Source: Furcasterigmium furcatum | Lineage: Eukaryota; Ascomycota; Sordariomycetes; Glomerellales; Plectosphaerellaceae | DNA length: 64,000 nt | Direction of reading: 5' to 3' | NCBI GenBank assembly: GCA_001599815.1 | Contig: BCIA01000006.1 | Location: forward strand, 2,916,961 to 2,980,960 | In this document: piece after piece, positions 52,542 to 63,335 of the stretch | How the letters are laid out: every line of letters starts with the position of its first letter | Numbering within the stretch: position 1 is the first letter of the stretch | The notes under the pieces: model-generated | What the model saw: only the letters and a program-made list of their open reading frames with translations | Databases searched by the model: none | Told to the model about the DNA's origin: nothing | Made by a program: the position numbers and the translations under genes

Positions 52542-55500
52542 TTACTGGTCCTCTCCAGCCATGGCATCTCTGTACTGGTTCCTCTTGACAGGCGTGACGG
52601 CAACAATCTCGAGCTGCCACTCGAACTCGCCCTTGTGGACAGCAGTCCGGGGATCGAACAGGACCTGAATCTCCGGCTCGGGTTCGTCAAGCTTGAACAC
52701 GCGCATGATGATGTAGACATTGTCGGGCGGGATGTATTCTCCCTCGTCTCCTTCTATCTCCTCCTCGGCGGCCGTGCGAAGCCTATGCTTAATTGCCTGT
52801 GACTGGTTAACAAGTTGCCCATCTCATTGTATCGCAACTTGGAAACGTACCATCCCCGCCTGGCTGCGGCTCAGGTACATCGTGTCGTCCTCGCTTTTGG
52901 TCGCCTTGACATCGATGTGATACGTGACCTTGCGGCCTTTCAGGAGGCGCAGCCGCTCGTCCACCACGCCATACAACCGAAGGAACTCAATCATTCCAAA
53001 AACTCCCAACTCGCCAGAATCCTCGAAGGTAAAACATGCAGGGGGGCCATTCTCGTCTCCGATGGGATGGTTGTTCTGCTGCAAGCGGCCGGTCCAGTGC
53101 TCGTCGGTGTCCCATCCGAGCAAGTGTTGAGAAAGGCGGTCGTTAACCTAGGAAACTTGTTAGTACGCATCAAAAGTCGCAACAGCTGGAAGCATCACTC
53201 ACCAGGGATTCGCCCTTGCGATCCAGAGTCGACTGTCCACTGCCAGGCGAGCGGTCGTAGTAGCCTGGGTCCAGGTGAGGACCGATGCCGGGCGGATCCG
53301 GCGTGGCCTCAGCCACTCTGATGGACGGCTCCTGGGGAGGCAGCGGTGCATCGGCGTCATCGAATTGCTCCTGCTCCTGCTCCTAACCCTGGCTCTGCTC
53401 CTCTTCTACTGCAGGCGCAAAGTAGTTGGGGTTCTCTGCGGGCTGTGTGCGAGGTCGCTTGGGTGTCTGAGCCGAGGTATTGATCTCGGGGACGAGAGGT
53501 CTCTTGCGCCTCTCCGACAGACGTGCGGCAGGCGAGGCTCCCAAAAAGGCACTCGATGGTCTTGGGGACATGCCGTCCCGCGCCTCAGTCCTTTGCGAAG
53601 CAATGGGTGACCTCGAACGGCGAGGCGCCTGTTGGCCAGCATTGTCGCCCATGCCATCATCGCTCGCGTTTTCTGCGAAAGTATGAACTTCGGGGTTTGG
53701 TCGAAAGTCGGGTTCATGGTGAGGACTGCGAGGGTCCGACATCTCAGCGTCACCGCCAAAGTCAACGGAATCGTCGTCTGGTTCCTGCTTGTGATTCTCG
53801 TGATCCACATCTGCATCCTGCAAGTTGACGTCGTGACCGCCGGAGGCCGCGGGTTCGGGAACATCGACAGTCTCGCTACGAGAAAGCTCATAGACCCAAC
53901 GGTCAACCAGGTCGAAGCTGTCCCTGTCGATGTCTTCGATGCCTTGCTGATCCAGAAACGGTGCGATGCTAGCGAGGGGCATCCGAAGCAGGATCGGGAT
54001 CAGTTGAGCGCACTTGGGGTTCTTGACCGCGCAAACCGTTGCAAGGACGGAGGTGAGCTCGTGCTCGATGTAGATCCAGTCGTCGTCCGTCAATGCGCCA
54101 GGGGGCAAGTAGACGTTGATGCGGTCGTCGTCCTGGTCCACGCGGTAGCGGATACCGTGTTGCTCCGACACAGCTTCGTTGAGGAAGTATTTGACTGAAA
54201 TGTTCTTCACCTTCCAGACTGTCGTCTCCGTAACGAACTTAACCATCTCCAGCGTGGGTTTGCTGCTGAGTTTGCATATCCACTGGGCTTTCAGGCGCAT
54301 CTCTTCGGTTTTGAAGTTCTTAGACTCAGCTCCTTCGACGAATGTGCGGCGCTTGGTGGAGGTCGAGATGTACCGTTCGAGACCGAGAGACTGGACGAGA
54401 CTGCTTAATCTAGCCACCTCGCTCAAGTTAAGAGCTGCGATTGTGACGAGAGGGCTTTCGGCAAAAAGCTCGCTGAGAACCAGATTGTCAGGGAGGTAGC
54501 ACTCGCTGAGAGACGATAGACCGCCCGCAGCGATAGGCACCAGCTGGGCCTTCAGAACAGACTCGCGCGTCCCATCATCAAGCGCAGGTGAAGGTGAATC
54601 TCTCATCACATTGCTGAGGGCCAAGAGGAGTTCCTTGGCCTTGAGGGTATCAACGAGCTGCATCATAGCGTCGACCTCTGCGAGAATGTCGCTGACTCCG
54701 ATCACCCGGACTGCTGCGTAACCCTTGAACAACTTGGAGAATTCATGGCAAACATCCGGGAGCGCGGTGAGACGAGTGATGCATGCTGGCTTGTCCCAGA
54801 CCAGCTCTCTGGCCGAGACCCAGGCTGGCGAAGATCCTGGGAGATAGATGAGGGGATCATTGAAGGCAGTCCTGATCTTTGCTTGATACTTGACGGGGCA
54901 GGAGTCAAGTACGTCATAAAGACCTCTGATCTTCATCTCGTCGGGTTGCTGGTCACGGCAGCAAGCGTACCGGCGCAACTGGGCCAGAGCCACCTTGCAA
55001 TCTAACGACGTCGAAACTCCGACCGAGGACAAGAACGACTAGCCCTTGTGGTCTGGTTCGGGGAGGTCGACGAAGTCAAGGTCTGGGCAGATCTCCGACA
55101 GGCTGGTTGTCGGCAGGTAAGTGTCTCGGAGCATGATGGGTTGGCTATTGGGACGCTTGAGTGGGACCTTGGTTGTCGAGAGAGCATGTCGGATCGCGGG
55201 ATCCTCCGTTAAACTCTCGTTGTCCCTGAGGTAGACCAAGAGCTCGACGGTAAGATGCTTGGCGAGGTACGCCCAGTCCGATGTGATGGCACCATCACGA
55301 ACAAGTCGCGGCTCCGTTGCAACCCCCCACTCCTCGACCAACCAGTTGCAGAAGTCACTGATCTGGCCTTCCTCGAGCCCGCGGATATACCGCGTGATGT
55401 CTGCAATGCGGATTGGAGAATCTTTCCCGGACCTGGCAGCTCGGGCCAACAGAGCGCAAGGTCGGCGAGGATGGATCAGGTACATCGTGTCTCCCCGATA

Positions 55501-57372
55501 GCGGTTTCCGTCGTGCAAAAGCCATGGAGACGGAGTCAAGGAGTCTTCCGAGAGATGCTGCCGATGCTTGAAAAGAAAGACGACATCGCGAGTCCAGTTC
55601 TCGAACGACCGTTTGCGGGGTTCTCGATGAACGCCGAGGATCATGGTGCAGAGGTGAGAGGCGTCGAGGTCCTGCACACCAAGGAAGCGGATGAGTTCTT
55701 CCCAATCACCCTGGCAGCTGTTCATGTTGATGATCTGAAAATCCAAATCAAGTGGAAGATGCTCTCGTCGAACATCCCTCGTGGGAAAGTAGACGTTGTC
55801 ACAGACGGCGACCCAACGGACTCCTCCGTCGATCTGCGTCGGAATGAGTGGGAGGCGACTGAGTTGGTTCTTCTGCTTGCTGCGCTCCTTTCTGAACGCA
55901 ACCGCAACGAGATCGCGCCATTCCGAATCCATTTCGGCGAACTGGCGTCCACCATGAAATTGTGAGGATCCTGTGGCGAACTCTTCGAGGTCTTGTCTCA
56001 GCAAAGCCGCAGACATCTGCCTGACGCCGAATATCTCGAGCAGGACCGGCGGTCTGTTGTCGGTGTCGTAATGGAATGAGAGATGCTTCTCCTGGCAGTT
56101 CACAAGGTCGATCAGGGGAGCTGAACCATGGCGGTACTGCTCAGGCACGAAGAGGAGCTCCCTCGAAGAATGGAAGCTCCCAGCCCGAGACTCGAGAATG
56201 TCCTCTGCCCGGAGCGCTTTGATCATCTCGATCGAGACTTGGTCCCAGAACTTGTTGCCAGTTTGTGCGCGCTGGAGCATCTTTGGCCAGTGATAGCGAA
56301 GCGCAGCCGCCTGGGGCAGGCTATTGAAGTGGGCAACGGCTGCGATGAAGGCATCGGGGATTGAGTCTCGCAGGGCGACATTCCAGGGCAGGTCTTCCTG
56401 GAGGGCTTTTCGGTTTGCAACAAGGAGGAAGTCTGCTTGAATGATGAATCTGAACCCGTAGTTGCTGACAGGCAAGAACGCGTAAGTGTTCTGCGTATTG
56501 AACTTCTGGTGTTGATCGCCGATGGGGAAGCCCAGGACGACTTCGGTGCTCGTGACCCCCTGTCGTCCCTCGGTCTCGGGCAGATCGTTCACTTCGTGGC
56601 GTACAAGGAAGAAGCTCTGCTCCTGTGTCTTCGAGTCTTCGCGGATAGTCAAGGTCCGCGTCTCAAAGTTGACGGTGGGCTGGGCGCTGTGGGCGGAGGT
56701 CGTGAACTCGCGCTGGGCGTCAGGCAAAGTAATGGTGAGGCGTTCCAATCGTCGCAGGAACAGGAGCTGCTAAGGTTTCAGCTCCCTGAGGCTGGCGAGG
56801 ACCTCATGGTATTCCTTGGGACCTCGGATTTGCAGAAGCATCTGGGTGCAGGCGTTCTTCGGGACGAAGGCAGGGAAATCCGACGGGTGAGGCATCAGCA
56901 TGCCGAGCTCTCGACGACGATCAAGCTCAAACTCAAAGTAACCGCTGTGAATGTGCACGGTGTCGGCGACTTTGAAGACGCACTTGAATCCGATGCCCTT
57001 CTCGCCAGTGTAGGCGCGCTTGCCGCTGGTTGTCTGTTTCTTGGTACTGCCTCCGATGCTGCAGATGGCGTTGACCTGCTCCTTCGAGAACCCCTGTTCG
57101 TTGCACTCAACGAGAAGATAGAGGCGGCCTCCTTTCTGGAAGAGGTTAAAGTCCAGCGTTGGAGGGGACTGGTGGAATGTATTGTCATCGCCATTCTGGA
57201 TGAGTTCGGCGATGAAATGCGTGGACTTGCTGTACAGGGTCTCCGACAGAACCTTCAGGGTGTTCTGAAGACTCTGGATCTGGAAATGGTTCCTTTCCTT
57301 GCCGGTGCGCTCTGAGAGCAGCCCTTGCAGCATGGCATCAGCCTCTTGCCGAGACTGTGGGAAGGTCGACAT
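52542..57372 (-). pseudogene. NO VEIN/sacsin-type HSP90-like ATPase with DUF3883, three in-frame TAG codons
   Basis: Exons 57372-53203, 53147-52851 and 52796-52542 give about 1573 codons. The N-terminus is a Bergerat-fold ATPase: N-box E56...N60...D63-N64 in IAELIQNGDDN, a GFSKEQV G1-like segment and TGEKGIGFK. The middle keeps sacsin/NOV-like helices; an acidic, Arg/Pro-rich disordered region with a KRPR nuclear-type signal follows. The C-terminus is DUF3883 (NOV_C): FGMIEFLRLYG, then YHIDVKATKSEDD and MYLSRSQAG. Exon 1 is open for 1390 codons except for TAG at codons 201 (56772-56770), 778 (55041-55039) and 1330 (53385-53383). All are TAG and the frame is intact on both sides. No intron with proper signals removes them. 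Either this is a young pseudogene or the UAGs are recoded, for instance by A-to-I editing to UGG. I list it as a pseudogene only because translation as written would stop at codon 201. Confidence 0.75.
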
Positions 57373-58516
57373 GACGAATCAGGGGAGCCGAAGCTCGGAC
57401 AGCGACAAAGTGAGACGAAGACAAGGGTTGGGAAGCAGGGACAAGGCAACGTGGTTCATGAGGAGGAGGTATCGGGGGTACAGAGAGGTTGGGATGGACG
57501 AGGTCGTCGAGGTGACGAGGAAGAAGAAAGAATGAAGAGGGCGAAGAGTGGTTTAAGTTGGGAAGAGGAGGAGGCGGAAGGTAGAAATAAGAGGAAACGG
57601 GGGAGAGGGAGGCTACCAAGTGGAAGGCCTGGGACAGGCTGAAGAAAGGCGAGGCAGAAAAGGGACGAGGGGAGGTCAGGTTTGGGAAAGCCTGAGGCAG
57701 AAGGAGGAAGAGAAGGAAGTTGCAAAGTCAACAGGGTCGCAGAAAGGATGGGTGCTCGGCCAGCAGACTTTAGACTACCTCAAAAGCCCCAGGTAACTCA
57801 GATAGCCTCTCTTTCAGCTTCAAAGAATCGAGATGGCCTCTGTCTCAACTGCAGAAAATCGAGGTGGCTTCTTTCTGGACTGGGGATGAGTCTGATGACT
57901 GCTGAATGGATCTCTGGCAGTCCTTATGAATATCTATCTGGACCCTAGGCGAGTGAAGGGCCTTGATTATGGAGGCCGAAGAAAGGGGAGGCGGAAGAAA
58001 ACGTGCTAGAGAAAAGAAGACTTAAAGGGGTAAGTCAGGCCAACAGTCGAGCCAGAGTGAATCACAAGGCAACAGCAACAAAAGGCAAGAGGGAAACCCG
58101 GCATGAAAGGTGATTCAGCGGGACGAAAGCAGTGAAACCTTTCAGATGTTCTTACCAAACGGGTCGTGCCTGGATACCTTAGGTGCGGATTACCAGTGCA
58201 GCAAGAGGTTGCAGCCCAATGAGCACAAGGACCTAATGACTTTCTTTGAGGGATCACAAACTCCGGCGGGACATGGAGATGATTCACCTCTGAGTGCCGA
58301 TAAAGGCACCTCAAAGAGGCTACATGTCTTCTTCGTCAAGAGGTCAAACGAATATCAAACGGGTGGATGAAGACAGGATGCCAGCATCGTAGACATCATG
58401 ACACCCCTCGTTGGGTGCAGCTGCCCATTAGTTACTCAGACGATACGAGCGAGCAATATTAAACATGAAAAAGTCTATTACGCCTTTCTACACCTCCATC
58501 TAATACATCCATCCCA
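57373..58516. promoter_or_regulatory. Intergenic region with long polypurine tract
   Basis: It contains the promoter of the ATPase gene (minus). The plus strand at about 57515-57725 is almost entirely purine, i.e. a pyrimidine tract on the ATPase coding strand, as is common upstream of fungal transcription starts, though unusually long. The rest, up to the 3' end of GPI2, shows no gene. Confidence 0.45.
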
Positions 58517-60151
58517 TCAGTCATCAAAGAACCGCCGGCTCATGATGATCGGCCTCGCCGGATCCCACGGCCCGTAAATCTCATTCTTGTACTTCTGCAG
58601 CCCGATGAGCCACCAGCTGCAGCCGCCCATGGCAACGGCCGACGTGATCGCGCCGATGACCATGCCCGCGATGCCGCGCTGCCAGGGGAAGGGCCCCTTG
58701 CCGTCGTCGCCGGCGATGATGCCCACGCCAGCGCTGGCCCCGAGCACCAGGAACACGGTCATGGCGTAGTGGTAGGACCAGGAGTGCTGGCGCACGGAGC
58801 GGCGGAAGATGGGGAAGAGGCCGAAGACCTCGATGGAGAAGAGGGTGAGGCTGAAGACCTGGCCCGTCGACGGGAGGCGGGAGGCCAGGACGGTGGAGGC
58901 CATGAGGGCAGCGTTGGTCGACAGGGAGGCGGGGACGCGGGCCGTCGAGGTCTCGGAGGTGGAGTAGTCGAAGGAGAAGATGTTGACGGCCAGGAGCCAG
59001 AAGGACATGGCCCAGATGGAGTCGGGGGAGGTGGACTCGGTGAGGGACTTGAGGATGGGGGAGAGGCCGAGGAGGGTGGAGAAGATGAGCATGGCGGATT
59101 TGAAGGTGCCCATGCGGTGGTGTGCGCGGCTGGTCGTCGGGTCATCGGAGGGCGGGAGGGGGAACGAGCCCTGGACGTGTTCGGGCAACATGGGAGAGAA
59201 AGGCGGCGCGGACTGGTCGACGCTGCTCCGGGTGTGGTGAGAGTGAGACGTGTTCGACGTTGCCGAGAGAAGAGACGTGGCCGATGCCGACGCCGATCGA
59301 CGAGCCAAGTGAGCTGCCGAGAGATTGAGATTTGTCGTAGAGCTGGCCGCCGACGGGAAGGCCGTCGAGGGGACGGACGAGGGAGCCGTCGGAGGCGGCA
59401 GGTGTATCGGAGGTCGCCGGAGACTGCCCATCCGCCGGCCGAGCGTGCCAGCCCGTTTCCGCCCCGTCCCGACGACGGTGCCGACATTGCTTCCGAGGTC
59501 GTCAGCAGCCTCGATCCCGTCCATCTCCCACCTCTCCCAGAGGAGCCAGCCAACAAAAGTCCCGATGCTGCTCCATGACACCACAGAGACGGGGCTCACC
59601 CTCTCCAGGGAAATGCCGACGAAGCAGACGACGAAGATGAGGACGGAGCAGACATGCTGGACGATAACAGTGCTGTCCGCCACGAGGGGCCAAAACTCGT
59701 ACGGCTGCAGGCGGGGATTCCGCTGGAGGTTCTCCAGGAACGTCGCCTGGTCTGTGTAGTTGTCTGCGTATGACTGCTTCACCCAGAGGAGCTTCTTCCA
59801 GGTGCTCCGTTTGCCATGGCGATGGCGGTGCGGACGGCTTCTACTTCGGCTCTGCTCATTGCTGGATCTTTGCCTGGTGCTCCTGTTGCCGTCGTAAGGA
59901 GGGAATACGTCTCTGCTCTGCTCACGGCGCGGCGGAGACGCGGTGAAGAAGGCGTCTTCTGGCGCGAGATGAGAGCGATCCAATCGCTGGGCCGTGAGGC
60001 CTGCCGATGGGGGCGAGACGGGTGTAGGTCCCTGGATGGGCAGCGGAAGAGTTGCGGCTCGGACCAGTGGCCGGAATGTCTCGAACTCGCCCTGGGCGTC
60101 CGGGGAATGAGCAGGCCTGTTGCCGTTCTTGGGTGACGCGACGGCGGCCAT
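58517..60151 (-). CDS. GPI2: GPI-GlcNAc transferase subunit Gpi2 (PIG-C)
   Basis: A single exon of 544 aa. It is a membrane subunit of the ER complex that makes GlcNAc-PI, the first step of GPI-anchor synthesis. After a disordered Arg/Ser-rich N-terminus comes the family signature WKKLLWVKQSYADNYTD near residue 117, followed by FLENLQRN. Two membrane segments follow, then a Ser/Thr-rich loop of roughly 100 residues, then a block of about six membrane helices (for example SAMLIFSTLLGLSPILKSLT and FWLLAVNIFSFDYS) and the C-terminal QKYKNEIYGPWDPARPII. The protein is longer than yeast Gpi2 because of the N-terminal and loop extensions, as in other filamentous fungi. Confidence 0.93.
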   Translation of the reverse strand: MAAVASPKNGNRPAHSPDAQGEFETFRPLVRAATLPLPIQGPTPVSPPSAGLTAQRLDRSHLAPEDAFFTASPPRREQSRDVFPPYDGNRSTRQRSSNEQSRSRSRPHRHRHGKRSTWKKLLWVKQSYADNYTDQATFLENLQRNPRLQPYEFWPLVADSTVIVQHVCSVLIFVVCFVGISLERVSPVSVVSWSSIGTFVGWLLWERWEMDGIEAADDLGSNVGTVVGTGRKRAGTLGRRMGSLRRPPIHLPPPTAPSSVPSTAFPSAASSTTNLNLSAAHLARRSASASATSLLSATSNTSHSHHTRSSVDQSAPPFSPMLPEHVQGSFPLPPSDDPTTSRAHHRMGTFKSAMLIFSTLLGLSPILKSLTESTSPDSIWAMSFWLLAVNIFSFDYSTSETSTARVPASLSTNAALMASTVLASRLPSTGQVFSLTLFSIEVFGLFPIFRRSVRQHSWSYHYAMTVFLVLGASAGVGIIAGDDGKGPFPWQRGIAGMVIGAITSAVAMGGCSWWLIGLQKYKNEIYGPWDPARPIIMSRRFFDD

Positions 60152-62621
60152 GTCGGTCGATGAGGGGAGGGGGCCGCCCAGTGCCGAAGCTTGTGCCGAC
60201 CGATGGAATCTTAGAGGACCTGCAACCTTAACAGGTTGTGGGCGCGTGGATTCATAATCTGATGGGATTGTGCGGCGTGTTGGCGCAAACGAGTGTGTGG
60301 TCCTTCAGGATTCATGTGATGTTGAAGACAGACTCGGATTGAGATGAAATGCGACAATGCGCTCGGAAAGGAGAAGTGACGCACGGACGAATCGGATGAA
60401 TGTGGGGCAGACTTCAGTACCGAAAGCTTGGCTTTCCAGCCCCAGCCGCTGCTTAGGTAAGCTCCATCAGAGTCGGAGATGGATGAAACCGTTCGCGTCA
60501 AAGCTTCGTTCCTTCCATCATTTCCATCCTTCACATCATCGCAGCCATCATATCCAAGATATTGGGCGGAATTTGGTCACATTGCGGGGATTTCCATTGA
60601 AAACATCACCGAGTCGTCCTTGGACCGACGGCGTATCCATGTCCACGGCTCTGACTGCTTGGACCTTTAACGCGTCCGCCTTCCAATGACCTTCTGCCAT
60701 CAGGTTGAGATGTGCTCTCAGAAGCGAAAATAATGATCGACTGATCTACCGATCGACGAGATCAGCATTTTGAAGGGCTGCCTCGGGGTTGACACTCAAG
60801 AAGACGTTTGGGAGCCAAAGCAGACTGCCAATGCCGACAAAAACCGTCTTCCAACGAGTCAAACAAGGATCACATTTTGGTATATCGAGAATCACTCGGT
60901 ATCTCAAGAATCAAGAGCCCTAGACAGAGCATTGTCACAGTCGGAAGTCCCGCGCCTTGACCTGACACTCTGGGGACGTGTCTTGGCGACAACCCGACTC
61001 TTTTGTCTCAGGAACTTCAGACCGTGGAGTTGGTCGGCCTCTGCAGTGGAATGTGTCTCTTCCGGCCGAAAATGCCGGCTGCAACCACACACAGGTTGAC
61101 AATCTGCGACTTTCTGGATGTTCATGCCAAGCGGTCGGCTGAGGCTCGAAGAGTCGCGGAATTCGGCGTCTTGGCATCAATAGCGGATGAACTCTCAGTC
61201 ACAGCATCACGAAGGTTCATAAATGCCGGTGTTCTTCACGCACTACCTGGTTCGGGAACCAGAAGAAGACCATTCCAGCTCGTCGAGGCACAGGATAATA
61301 ACATGCATCCGCGTCGGTCGTTTTTCGTGGTGTCTCCGGCCCTTGAAAGAATGAATACGACCAGAGGTGCCCGAGCCGTGGCCGTCCAATCTCCGAGAAG
61401 GCATTGAAACAAAGGGAGCAGCACGCCCCGACGCAAGGATCAGATCGAGGCACGTTTTGTTTCTTGCATTTCGAGACGGACGGGGCATACCAGAGACTGG
61501 TTTCGATCGACCGTGCACCTGGTGCCTGAAGGTGCTCAGTGGAAACCTCCCCAACTCCCGTCGACTGCAGGGTCGGGTGACTTGGAGGGCCGCGTACGCT
61601 CGGTCGTTGAGTCAGGACATCGCGGGCGCCACAACGAAACTTCTTTGGGATTCGGCACGGTGGATGAGGCTCTGGAGCAGGGGAAGCAGGAGGAAAGCTT
61701 GTTCGAGGCCCCGAAATAGCCTCGCGCCTTGCCAAAAGGTGACTGGTCGCGGGGGATCGCCAAACGAACATACCGGCCGGGCGCACATCAGTGTCACTCC
61801 CCTTGGCACGCCGTCAAGTTGCAGTCCGTTCCACCCGACTGAGAGGCTAGACAGAGGACATGCCACGTTTTTGTAATGGCCGGCCATCGACAACCCCTCC
61901 TCAGCTCACTCAGCTACGCGTCTGCGCGACAAAGCCAAAAGGCATTCGCGGCAACTCTCCGCATGACGAATCCGGCCGTCGCTGTCACCCCAGCTGCATG
62001 TCAATAGACACGAACGCTACCCTCGAAAAGGGCAGTCCGGGGATGGGCTGCCGAGCGATCTAGATCAGTCTGGGTGGCTGGAACGCTGGGGACCAGGGAC
62101 CGGTCCATGGATTGGACCCCTGCCGGCTCACCCAGAGGCCCAGAGCGTTCTCCCCCCGAAACGGAAGCTCGCGCTCCCCCGCGCCATGCCGCCTCGTGCT
62201 CATGTTCTGCGTTCCCGGTCGTCGCAGGCTGGTCATGGCAGCAGATATTAAAACAATAACGTCCGCTCGGCGGTATTCCTGCCCGCGGACCTACTTGACC
62301 GACCCTGCATCCTCCTAAGAACCCTTCGAGTGCTCACTTTTCTTCTCTCCTCACCTCTCCTGCTTCTCCCTCTGAAGTGATCTGCGATAAGAGCTGCAAG
62401 CTTAGGCTCTGTCGATCAAGCCACCAATACGTACTCCGTCCACGAAGCTTGGCGCCCGCATCCGTCATCGTCGTCCATCGAGCATCAATAAAGTTTTCGG
62501 GGGCTCGCCATATTGACTCGACATCTTGGACTTTTCTACCTTTGAGGACGACTCTCTGGATATCACTGCCAGGACGAAACATTCTACATCGATTTGCTGT
62601 TGCACAGAACACTCACTCAAA
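60152..62621. other. Gene-poor stretch of about 2.5 kb
   Basis: It lies upstream of both GPI2 (minus) and the small membrane protein (plus). Frames of up to 189 codons overlap on both strands without recognisable sequence. CT-rich blocks at about 62330-62370 probably belong to the promoter of the gene at 62622. Confidence 0.5.
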
Positions 62622-63335
62622 ATGAGACTGACAACGCTCCTGACCCTCCTGGTGGCCGCTCACCAGGGCCTCGCTGCCCCTCTCTCCGACCACTCCTCAA
62701 AGTCCGGCCCTGACCATGCCATCAAGACCGTCGTGAGGGTCTCTCGCCACCGCGGCGCCCTCGAGTCCTTCATCGCCTCGGAGGAGGTCACCGCCGCCAT
62801 CACCCGGATCAACCGCCCCCCGAAAGCGGGAGAGGGCACCAGCAACCGCCCCGTCGATTCTCCTGACGAGCTCGAGGATTCCGAGAAGACCCCGCCGATG
62901 GCCTTGCTCGTATCTGTTTCCAGGCCGGCCGAGCAGACGGACGAGGCGAAGCCCAACTGGGCGGTTGCCTTGCTCAAGGACGTGTACGCCGACTACAAGT
63001 CCGTCGCGCCCTGCTGGCGACAGAACAGCGCCGATGCGTCGGCGAGGATCCGGCGCCTGGCCAAGGGCAAGGCGGAGCTTCTCATCTTCCTCGGCATCGG
63101 GTTCCTCATCACCGCCGTCCTCATCCTCGAGGCCATCTACCAGAACTACATGGCGTACGTCGCACTCCAGTCATTCTTTTCCGTTGCACGCCGAATTGAG
63201 CTGACCAGTATCTGTAGCCTGAGATGCCGCCTTTCGGGAGAGATTCGGCTGGAGGGCCCTGAGCGAAGTCTCGAAGCGCAGGATTTCCAGGACACCGGGT
63301 CCGAGGAGGACAATGAGAAAACGGCGGCTCCGTGA
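62622..63335 (+). CDS. Signal-peptide membrane protein of unknown function, 216 aa
   Basis: Exons 62622-63154 and 63218-63335 encode 216 aa. A signal peptide (MRLTTLLTLLVAAHQGLAA) has a likely cleavage after LAA. A polar luminal/extracellular region follows, then one membrane helix at about 152-172 (ELLIFLGIGFLITAVLILEAIY) and a short cytosolic tail ending EEDNEKTAAP, so topology should be type I. The 63-bp intron has a GTACGT donor and a CTGTAG acceptor and is a multiple of three, so retention would add 21 residues (with no stop) and both isoforms are possible. No domain is recognised. Confidence 0.7.
   Translation: MRLTTLLTLLVAAHQGLAAPLSDHSSKSGPDHAIKTVVRVSRHRGALESFIASEEVTAAITRINRPPKAGEGTSNRPVDSPDELEDSEKTPPMALLVSVSRPAEQTDEAKPNWAVALLKDVYADYKSVAPCWRQNSADASARIRRLAKGKAELLIFLGIGFLITAVLILEAIYQNYMAYVALQSFFSVARRIELTSICSLRCRLSGEIRLEGPERSLEAQDFQDTGSEEDNEKTAAP

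Noticed and set aside
52542..57372. RIP as the cause of the three stops
   Set aside because: The exon remains GC-rich, only TAG stops occur, there is no mixture of TAA and TGA, and no duplicate copy is visible. RIP normally leaves dense C-to-T change. It cannot be fully excluded without orthologues.
52542..57372. Short introns that would splice out the TAG codons
   Set aside because: I looked for GT...AG pairs of at least 45 bp in a length divisible by three around each TAG. No consensus donor and acceptor with a branch site was found, and the flanking residues read as continuous protein.
61217..61786. 189-codon minus-strand frame upstream of GPI2
   Set aside because: There is no recognisable sequence, overlapping frames lie on both strands, and no splice-supported extension exists.
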